Source of the DNA: a bacterium
Lineage (GTDB): Bacteria > SZUA-79 > Acidulodesulfobacterales > Acidulodesulfobacteraceae
Length of the DNA: 8,240 nucleotides
Direction of reading: 5' to 3'
NCBI GenBank assembly: GCA_021803845.1
Contig: JAJZLA010000055.1
Location: 1-8,240 of the forward strand
Shown: positions 1 through 5,169 of the stretch, piece by piece
How positions within the stretch are numbered: the first letter of the stretch is position 1
Layout: the number at the start of each line of letters is the position of its first letter
The notes under the pieces: model-generated
What the model was told of the DNA's origin: nothing
The model's input: the letters and a program-made list of their open reading frames with translations, nothing else
The model's database searches: none
Program-made: the position numbers and the translations under genes

Positions 1-85
1 AAATCTTTTAAATATAAATTAATATCCATATTTTACATAAAATAATTTATAAGGTTAGCAATATCAGGTATCATGTCAAATATTG

Positions 86-94
86 TGGTATAAT
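86..94 (+). promoter_or_regulatory. Extended -10 promoter for gspK
   Basis: The sequence TGGTATAAT is an exact extended -10 element (TGn followed by TATAAT). No -35 hexamer lies at the usual distance, which is common for extended -10 promoters. A start site about 7 bases downstream would give a 5' untranslated leader of roughly 40 bases before the gspK ATG. It is the only good promoter candidate in the 143 bases before gspK, and gspK needs its own promoter because it is the only plus-strand gene here. The flanking DNA is very AT-rich, so chance matches to TATAAT are expected; the TG dinucleotide and the position raise confidence. Confidence 0.5.
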
Positions 95-143
95 CAATTT
101 TTATTATTTATTAATTTTATTTAAAAAAAAATTACGGCCTTAT

Positions 144-1154
144 ATGAAAAACAGAAACGGCTCGGCATTTTTATACGTATTACTAATATTGATGCTTTTA
201 AGTTCCATAATACTGGCTTTTCTTTCCAATACTCTACATTATATTAAATATGCGGCAAATTATAAATACAAAAATAAATCTTACTACATAGCTAAATCGG
301 GAGTAGAACTTGCCACGTTTTTTATTTCGCAGTACGGGGCAAATCCCGCTGCTTATCAGAATCTTTTAAATAAAACGGCTCCATACCAAAACGGATTTCC
401 GGTTCTTGGCGGCTATATAAAGATGAAGATAGCGAACAACGATTCAAAATTAAATATTAACCAGCTGATATTTTCCGATAACCAGATAAACGAAACGGAA
501 TATGCAGAATTGCAGAGGCTGTTTTATATACTGGGAATTCCTGCAAACGTTTTAGAAAATATCGTTGCCTTTATGCAAAAAAACCGGTTAAATTACGAAC
601 AGCTCGAACTGAAATTTAACCCGGCCGGAAAGGGATTAATGGGGGACAGGGGAGGCGCCGGCGCAGTCGGCGGCTCAGGTTCAACCTTTAAGGGGTATTT
701 TGCGCCGGCGTTCCCCAACCCAAATATTCCGGTTTTAAACGGCGAATATAAAAATCCTTTTTTAAACATACGCGACTTAATGCTAGTATATAATATGAAA
801 TACAGATATTATTTCATATTAAAACATTTTTTAACTTGTAATTCTTCTGGCTTAATAGATATAAACACGGCCCCGTACCAAGTAATAGAATCTTTAAGTC
901 CGATGATAAGCGAAAGCTCCGCGCAGGAATTGACAAATTACAGAACCTTAAATCCTTTAACTTCCGTATCCGCTCTTTCCGGCGTTCCCGGGTTTAATTC
1001 CTCTATTCTTCAATCCATAGTAAACCGGATAGAAATAACTTCGGATTTTTATCTCATCAAATCCTACGGACGATATAAAAGCGGAAGAACGCATATAAAA
1101 TCGCTCTATTACATAAACGGAAGCAAATATAAAATATATGAGTTCATTTCTTAA
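144..1154 (+). CDS. gspK: T2SS minor pseudopilin GspK
   Basis: This is the large minor pseudopilin that caps the T2SS pseudopilus with GspI and GspJ. It is anchored in the inner membrane before assembly and acts in the periplasm. The 336 residues fit the family's usual size. A short basic leader (MKNRNG) is followed by a prepilin cleavage site G6|S7 and a hydrophobic helix (about 8-29). Position +5 of the mature protein is Tyr rather than Glu, as expected for GspK, which is the one pseudopilin that normally lacks Glu5. Family-type motifs follow: AKSGVELA (50-57), DSKLNINQL (100-108), NPFLNIRDLMLV (204-215), IDINTAP (238-244) and SGVPGF (279-284), the last suggesting helix-hairpin-helix-like elements. 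A glycine-rich stretch at 162-181 interrupts the first half. The ATG at 144 is the only sensible start because it places the leader directly before the cleavage site, but no Shine-Dalgarno sequence is visible. The gene is convergent with gspH rather than co-directional with the other pseudopilin genes. Family assignment is firm. Confidence 0.93.
   Translation: MKNRNGSAFLYVLLILMLLSSIILAFLSNTLHYIKYAANYKYKNKSYYIAKSGVELATFFISQYGANPAAYQNLLNKTAPYQNGFPVLGGYIKMKIANNDSKLNINQLIFSDNQINETEYAELQRLFYILGIPANVLENIVAFMQKNRLNYEQLELKFNPAGKGLMGDRGGAGAVGGSGSTFKGYFAPAFPNPNIPVLNGEYKNPFLNIRDLMLVYNMKYRYYFILKHFLTCNSSGLIDINTAPYQVIESLSPMISESSAQELTNYRTLNPLTSVSALSGVPGFNSSILQSIVNRIEITSDFYLIKSYGRYKSGRTHIKSLYYINGSKYKIYEFIS
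633..686 (+). other. Collagen-like Gly-X-Y tract in GspK
   Basis: Residues 164-181 of GspK read as six uninterrupted Gly-X-Y triplets: GLM, GDR, GGA, GAV, GGS, GST. The DNA is distinctly richer in G and C than the rest of this AT-rich gene, because glycine and alanine codons dominate. The tract lies between the LNINQL segment and the NPFLNI motif, so it is probably an exposed loop or linker. There is no proline in the triplets, so a real collagen helix is doubtful. The triplet register is seen directly; any function is unknown. Confidence 0.7.
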
Positions 1155-1159
1155 AAAAT

Positions 1160-1690
1160 CTAATGCGCGACAATTTTACCTGCATACGTATCTACGTTTA
1201 AACTTAACGTTTTTTTGCCTTTTCCTGAATTAAAAAACAATTCAAAAGGCGGAGAAACATAATTTTCGGAAATCTCCTCGAATATATGCCCCTTTTTATA
1301 AGTCTTCCCTTTAGTTTCTATTTTATAGAGACGGATATTCTTATATAAAATCTTATATATTTTTAATTTCTTAAAAGGTTTAAGTTTTAAATTTTTTTTA
1401 TTTTTATAATAAATTTCCGTCATATTTTTTTTAAAATCGAAACTTACAAACACTGCAGGAAATTTATTTTCCGAATAACGTTTATTCATCAGATATTTTA
1501 GTATCTTAACGGTTTTATTGAAGTCCTTGCCGTAACCCGGATAAAGTATGAAATTGTTTATTAAAGGATATGTAATTACGAGCATAACGGAAACTATTAT
1601 TAAAACTATGAGGAGTTCCAATAAAGTAAAGCCTTTTAAATCCTTTAATCCGTTTAAAGCCGTTGCGCCGTTTTTGAATGTTTTGTTCAA
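1160..1690 (-). CDS. gspH: T2SS minor pseudopilin, GspH-like
   Basis: This is a minor pseudopilin, most likely GspH, which joins the tip complex to the GspG shaft. The 176 residues comprise a 20-residue leader, cleavage site G20|F21, the class III prepilin motif FTLLELLIVLIIV with Glu25 at +5, a membrane helix (about 21-43) and a globular domain ending in FELFFNSGKGKK...LNVDTYAGKIV. That C-terminal pattern (a strand, Gly turn, strand, then a Gly near the end) matches GspH better than GspI or GspJ. The globular domain is very lysine-rich. The start codon is TTG (1688-1690): an in-frame TAA lies four codons upstream and no other usual start precedes the cleavage site. The TTG overlaps the TGA stop of the upstream gspN-like gene (TTGA), and no Shine-Dalgarno sequence is visible, so translational coupling is likely. 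Prepilin identity is sure; the H label is probable. Confidence 0.8.
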   Translation of the reverse strand: MNKTFKNGATALNGLKDLKGFTLLELLIVLIIVSVMLVITYPLINNFILYPGYGKDFNKTVKILKYLMNKRYSENKFPAVFVSFDFKKNMTEIYYKNKKNLKLKPFKKLKIYKILYKNIRLYKIETKGKTYKKGHIFEEISENYVSPPFELFFNSGKGKKTLSLNVDTYAGKIVAH

Positions 1691-2346
1691 AGTAATAAAT
1701 TATTTATATCGTAAATAAAATAACCGTCTTTACCTTTTTTAAATATTGTAGCAAAAAGCGTCGAAAACTTGCCGTAAAGGGATTTATCGGGTTTAACCTT
1801 GAAAACCCCGCTATTTATCTTAAATACCGGCTTTATTTGGGCGCTTTTTATATTTAAACTGCCTGAGACGTCTCCGAAAAACAAAAGTCTGCCGCTTATA
1901 GAAACGTTCTTAATATAAAAATCAGTTTTTAAACTTTTAAGATTTAATGCCGGAATATTTATAAAACCTTTTTTAACTGAATTTATTTTAATGCCTTCAA
2001 AATTTAAATTTACGGGAATATCTTTGAAAAGCAGATAATCCGCCCCGGTTGCAATAATATCCTTTATATAAATATTTTTTATATATGCAATATCGTTTTT
2101 ATTTTTACCGCCTATAGAAGAAGGTCTATAAATTTTAATTCCCGTTAAATTCAAACCGAAAAAGACGGAGGGCGAAATAGATTTTATAGAAGCCTTCAAA
2201 CCCGTATAATCGTAAAACGATAGTTCGAGCGGTTTTTTAAGCCTGCCGTACGGGAAAAAAATAAACGTAAGTATAATTAGAAGAAAAAGAAATACAAGAA
2301 AATAAGCAAGTTTATATAAGACTTTTAAGAATATTTTATCTTTCAT
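1687..2346 (-). CDS. gspN: GspN-like T2SS accessory protein
   Basis: Probably an inner-membrane-anchored periplasmic accessory protein of the T2SS, of the GspN type found in deltaproteobacterial-style clusters. The 219 residues start with a basic N-terminus and a single membrane segment (about 13-32) followed by FPYGRLKKPLE. Next comes a stretch resembling the start of AsmA/GspN proteins: a YTGL turn (47-50), then SISPSVFFGLNLTGIKIY (56-73). The remainder is alternating short strands with no cysteines or catalytic motif, compatible with an AsmA-like beta structure. It is somewhat shorter than I would expect for the family. It starts with ATG, 14 bases after the gspF stop, behind an A-rich leader (AAAGAAAAAA) with only a weak ribosome-binding match. 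Its stop overlaps the gspH start by four bases. The name rests on topology, the SPSVFFGL-type motif and position inside a T2SS operon. A remote GspM/GspC-like protein is a less likely alternative. Confidence 0.6.
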   Translation of the reverse strand: MKDKIFLKVLYKLAYFLVFLFLLIILTFIFFPYGRLKKPLELSFYDYTGLKASIKSISPSVFFGLNLTGIKIYRPSSIGGKNKNDIAYIKNIYIKDIIATGADYLLFKDIPVNLNFEGIKINSVKKGFINIPALNLKSLKTDFYIKNVSISGRLLFFGDVSGSLNIKSAQIKPVFKINSGVFKVKPDKSLYGKFSTLFATIFKKGKDGYFIYDINNLLL

Positions 2347-2360
2347 TTTATTTTTTCTTT

Positions 2361-3731
2361 TTATTTATTTATCAGAGAACTCATTTCAAAAATAGGAAGC
2401 ATTATGGATATTACTATAAACCCGACCATAAGCCCCATAAATATAACCATAGCCGGCTCTAATGCCGAAGTTAAAGATATTATATAAAAATCTATTTCGC
2501 TTTTCATTATATTTGACGCCGTTAGAAGCATTTCTTCGATATTCGAACTCTTTTCCCCCGCTTTTACCATTTTTAAAAAAATCGGCGGATAAAGATTCGA
2601 TTTGTAAAGCGGACCGGATAAGCCGTTCCCTTCCTCAAGGCTTTTATTGGCGTCTAAAATTGCCTCTTTAAGCAAGGTATTCCGAAAATTCGACGAAGCT
2701 ATGATTATCGCCCTGTTTAAGTTAATGCCGCTTGTTAATAGCATGGAAAGACTCTGTGAAAACAAGTTTACTTCGTTTAATATAATAAATTTTCCGACAA
2801 CCGGAATTTTTAAGAGCATCCCGTCAATATTTCGCCTGCCTTTGGAGGTATTCATATATTTTTTAAAAAATATATAAACAGCTAAAATTAAGAGCAAAAA
2901 TAATATAAGATAATGGGAAAACAAAAAACTGCCGAATAAAACTATTCGCGTCGGCAAAGGAAGTACGTGGTGCATAGATTTAAAAATTTTAGATATAATA
3001 GGAACTACGTAAACGACTATATAAAATAAAATCAGAAATCCAACGACGGTCATTATCAGCGGATATATTAGCGACGCTTTGATTTTTTTTACCGTATTGT
3101 ATTTTTCTTCAGAATATGCGGCAATCTTGTTCAGTACAGGAGCAAGCGAACCTGATTCTTCGCCTGCCTTTACTGAAGAAACGATAAGGCTTGGGAAAAC
3201 CGACGGATAGGAGGACAAACAGTCGGAAAAAGACTTGCCCTCTTTAATGCTTAAAGATATTTCCGACAATATTTTCTTAAAATAATGGTTCTTTACGTCG
3301 CTTTTCTGCTCGTATATGGCGTCGTACAAAGGTATCCCTGAATTTATAAGGGAGTATAGTTCCTTGAAAAACATAATGATGTCGGTCTGAGAAGGTTTTT
3401 TTTCTATTTTTGTATTTAATAATTTAATTAAGGTATCTTTGAAGGTTAGCTTAAAGGATTCTTTGATAGATATTTTAAAAGCTGAGTTAGTTTTAACGGG
3501 GGATGTGGAAGGCGAAGCCTCAGGCGCGGACGCAGACAAAGACGAATAATGAGATTTAGACAAATGCGAAAGCGAAGAGGAAATTGACAAACCGTCCGAT
3601 AAGACTATATCTGTTGCATATACTCCTTTTTCTTTTAATGCAAAAAGCGCTTCCTGTTTGTTATTTGACTCTAATAAGCCTTTAACCTTTGAACCTTTTG
3701 TATTTAGGCCGGTATAGCTAAAAATAGGCAT
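2361..3731 (-). CDS. gspF: T2SS inner-membrane platform protein GspF
   Basis: GspF is the polytopic inner-membrane protein on which pseudopilins are assembled, coupled to the GspE ATPase on its cytoplasmic side. The 456 residues show the duplicated T2SSF architecture. The N-terminal segment (PIFSYTGLNTKGSKVKGLLE, 2-21) is typical of the family. The first cytoplasmic helical domain (about 115-220) carries LINSGIPLYDAI and AGEESGSL (189-196). The second (about 318-420) carries LLTSGINLNRAI (331-342) and AGEKSSNIEEML (391-402). Three membrane segments lie near 222-243, 266-289 and 423-446, ending in LPIFEM. The usual length is about 400 residues; the excess is a Ser/Pro-rich stretch at about 48-83. 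The ATG at 3731 gives the canonical N-terminus, but there is no Shine-Dalgarno sequence. The gene lies 55 bases after gspG and 14 before the gspN-like gene. Identification is secure. Confidence 0.95.
   Translation of the reverse strand: MPIFSYTGLNTKGSKVKGLLESNNKQEALFALKEKGVYATDIVLSDGLSISSSLSHLSKSHYSSLSASAPEASPSTSPVKTNSAFKISIKESFKLTFKDTLIKLLNTKIEKKPSQTDIIMFFKELYSLINSGIPLYDAIYEQKSDVKNHYFKKILSEISLSIKEGKSFSDCLSSYPSVFPSLIVSSVKAGEESGSLAPVLNKIAAYSEEKYNTVKKIKASLIYPLIMTVVGFLILFYIVVYVVPIISKIFKSMHHVLPLPTRIVLFGSFLFSHYLILFLLLILAVYIFFKKYMNTSKGRRNIDGMLLKIPVVGKFIILNEVNLFSQSLSMLLTSGINLNRAIIIASSNFRNTLLKEAILDANKSLEEGNGLSGPLYKSNLYPPIFLKMVKAGEKSSNIEEMLLTASNIMKSEIDFYIISLTSALEPAMVIFMGLMVGFIVISIMLPIFEMSSLINK
3483..3590 (-). 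other. Ser/Pro-rich linker insertion in GspF
   Basis: Residues 48-83 of GspF (from LSISSSLSHL to VKTNSAF) are dominated by Ser, with Ala, Pro, Thr and Leu, and contain no recognisable domain. The stretch sits between the family's N-terminal segment (1-45) and the first T2SSF helical domain, where most GspF proteins have a much shorter connection. It accounts for most of this protein's extra length. It is likely to be disordered and cytoplasmic, near where GspE docks; that role is inference. Confidence 0.6.
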
Positions 3732-3786
3732 ACATATTATACATAAATTTTATAAGGATTTTGACTCGTTTTATTTTTTATCTATC

Positions 3787-4251
3787 TTATTTTATTTTCC
3801 AACTTTCTATAGGCGCGTCTTTCCCTTTTCCGCCGGGCGCACCGGTAGGCCCATAAGATATTATGGCATATGCTCCATGTTTAGACGGCGATATGTAAAT
3901 ATATTTATTGCCCCAAGGGTCGTCAGGAATATGGCTCAAATATCCGCCTTTTTGATAATGTTTGGGAATTGGAGGAATATCCGGTTTTTTAACAAGCGCT
4001 TCCAAGCCTTGCGCAGTCGTAGGATAGTTTCCACTCTGAAGTTTGTAGAGGGCAAGCGCCGTTTCAAAATTTTTGATCTGAACCACTGCGGCCGTCTCTT
4101 TAGCTTTGTGCGGAGCAAACATTATCCTGGGAACTATTATGGTTGCAAGGATGGCGATAATTACGAGAACTATCAAAAGTTCGATTAAAGTAAAACCGCC
4201 GTTTGAATTTAACGATTTAAATTTATTTGAATATTTAACGTATTTGCACAT
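3787..4251 (-). CDS. gspG: T2SS major pseudopilin GspG
   Basis: GspG is the major pseudopilin that polymerises from the inner membrane into the periplasmic pseudopilus. The 154 residues fit the family. A 19-residue leader ends at G19|F20, followed by FTLIELLIVLVIIAILATIIVP with Glu24 at +5. Diagnostic GspG motifs are present: YPTTAQGLEALV (76-87), IPDDPWGNKYIY (108-119) and the C-terminal loop SYGPTGAPGGKGKDAPIESW (132-151). In typical GspG that loop reads S-x-G-x-D-G-x-x-G-G-x-G-x-x-A-D-I and binds calcium through the two Asp residues. Here these positions are Thr136 and Pro147, with an Asp two residues earlier (D145). The ATG at 4251 has a clear Shine-Dalgarno sequence ten bases upstream, unlike every other gene here. 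A 160-base upstream gap holds a strong promoter candidate. Identification as GspG is firm. Confidence 0.96.
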   Translation of the reverse strand: MCKYVKYSNKFKSLNSNGGFTLIELLIVLVIIAILATIIVPRIMFAPHKAKETAAVVQIKNFETALALYKLQSGNYPTTAQGLEALVKKPDIPPIPKHYQKGGYLSHIPDDPWGNKYIYISPSKHGAYAIISYGPTGAPGGKGKDAPIESWKIK

Positions 4252-4261
4252 ATTTATATAG

Positions 4262-4269
4262 CCTCACCT
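4262..4269 (-). promoter_or_regulatory. Strong ribosome-binding site of gspG
   Basis: On the minus strand AGGTGAGG ends 10 bases before the gspG ATG. It is the only convincing Shine-Dalgarno sequence in the window; gspK, gspH, gspF, gspJ and gspE have A/T-rich leaders without one. It fixes the gspG start at 4251 and fits a need for high output of the major pseudopilin. Confidence 0.75.
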
Positions 4270-4328
4270 ATATATTTTATTAAAATACCGCATAAAAATC
4301 TATATATAATATAACAATGTATAAAGAA

Positions 4329-4357
4329 ATTATAATATTTTCGGCTTTTTTTTACAA
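4329..4357 (-). promoter_or_regulatory. Sigma-70-type promoter for gspG
   Basis: Reading the minus strand, a -35 hexamer TTGTAA (4352-4357, four of six matches to TTGACA) is followed after exactly 17 bases by a perfect -10 hexamer TATAAT (4329-4334). Transcription would start near 4322 and leave a leader of about 70 bases before gspG. It lies in the largest intergenic gap of the cluster. An internal promoter here would let gspG and the genes after it (gspF, gspN-like, gspH) be transcribed independently of gspDEJ. The AT-rich context makes chance matches possible, but matching hexamers at ideal spacing are notable. Confidence 0.5.
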
Positions 4358-4411
4358 AAAGACTGTTTGTATGTACATAATATACCTATAGAATTGAAAA
4401 AGATTTTATAT

Positions 4412-5098
4412 CTACTGCATATTAAATTGATATTTAAATTTATTTACTGTTCCGTTCACAAGAATTCCAAATTTTAATTTAACGCCCAACGGCGCTGAAT
4501 TATAGGCATTATAATTAAACCTGTCAAGCCATAATCCTCCGTAATAATAAGCGATATATAAAAAAGCTAGGTTTTTTGCTATTACGACTTTGTCTAAAAA
4601 AACTTTGAGGTTTCCGTCTTTATTTTTATAAAAAGAGCGTTCGTATATAAGTTCGTAAAGTATAGTATTTGCGACGCTCTTCATTTTTATTTGTCTATTT
4701 ATATTTTTATTTTTTTGCCTTTTTAAGTAAAAATAATTAATGTTTTCTTTCGATTCCGCTTTCGAGAAAGGTACTGGAGTTTCGGACAAACCTGAAAAAT
4801 ATACATACGGCAATTTTTGTCCGTTCTTTGTGTCATAATCAGCAATAAAAACGGGATATGAATAATTAAATTCCGTAAGTTTTTTATGAAATTCGCTGAA
4901 TATTAAATTTGCTTCTATGTAAGGTTTGCTGGATTTTACGGCTAAATTTCTATTTCTGACGGTTGTTTTAAATATAAAATATAAAAACAGAAGCATTATC
5001 GAAAGAACTACCATGGCGATTAAGGTTTCTATCAAAGTAAAGGCCGATTCTCGAAAAATAACAGGTCGATTTATTATTTTAGTTTCGTTTAGGAGCAT
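4412..5098 (-). CDS. gspJ: T2SS minor pseudopilin GspJ
   Basis: GspJ is a minor pseudopilin of the tip complex that primes pseudopilus assembly with GspI and GspK. The 228 residues fit the GspJ size, larger than GspG or GspH. The leader is 19 residues long (MLLNETKIINRPVIFRESA) and the mature N-terminus is FTLIETLIAMVVLSIMLLFLY, with Glu24 at +5. The residue before the predicted cleavage site is Ala19, not the usual Gly, and the leader contains no Gly at all. The C-terminal pattern LAFLYIAYYYGGLW (177-190), then SAPLGVKLKFGILV (201-214), matches the GspJ pattern of a Tyr-Tyr strand with W, then a proline-led strand. The ATG at 5098 is the only usual start before the cleavage site, but no Shine-Dalgarno sequence is present. 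The gene follows gspE by 71 bases, where AT-rich DNA includes a TATAAT without a good -35. The J label is likely; prepilin identity is sure. Confidence 0.82.
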   Translation of the reverse strand: MLLNETKIINRPVIFRESAFTLIETLIAMVVLSIMLLFLYFIFKTTVRNRNLAVKSSKPYIEANLIFSEFHKKLTEFNYSYPVFIADYDTKNGQKLPYVYFSGLSETPVPFSKAESKENINYFYLKRQKNKNINRQIKMKSVANTILYELIYERSFYKNKDGNLKVFLDKVVIAKNLAFLYIAYYYGGLWLDRFNYNAYNSAPLGVKLKFGILVNGTVNKFKYQFNMQ

Positions 5099-5169
5099 TT
5101 TATAACGGAAATTAATATTAATTTTATTAATGTAATATTATAAAATTAGGTTTTAACGGTTTAATTAGT

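Noticed and set aside
1..143. Possible tail of another gene at the left edge
   Set aside because: All frames on both strands are broken by stops after a few codons; nothing beyond the gspK promoter candidate can be supported.
2854..2875. Perfect 22-base AT-only palindrome inside gspF
   Set aside because: It is made by the codons for YIFFKKY at the end of a membrane helix; runs of Phe (TTT) and Lys (AAA) are automatically self-complementary, and in-gene location argues against a regulatory role.
3736..3741. TATAAT on the minus strand just before gspF
   Set aside because: It lies within ten bases of the ATG and has no -35 at proper spacing; transcription would start at or inside the gene.
3761..3788. 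Plus-strand TTGACT followed by TATCTT, as an antisense promoter into gspG
   Set aside because: The -10 is weak, the spacing is 16, and no gene lies downstream on that strand; most likely chance.
3877..4188. Long plus-strand open frame antisense to gspG
   Set aside because: It overlaps a fully convincing gspG, has no family resemblance or ribosome-binding site, and reads as a shadow of the real gene.
5137..5142. TATAAT on the minus strand between gspE and gspJ, as a gspJ promoter
   Set aside because: There is no acceptable -35 at 16-18 bases and no TG extension; single TATAAT matches are expected by chance in this AT-rich spacer.
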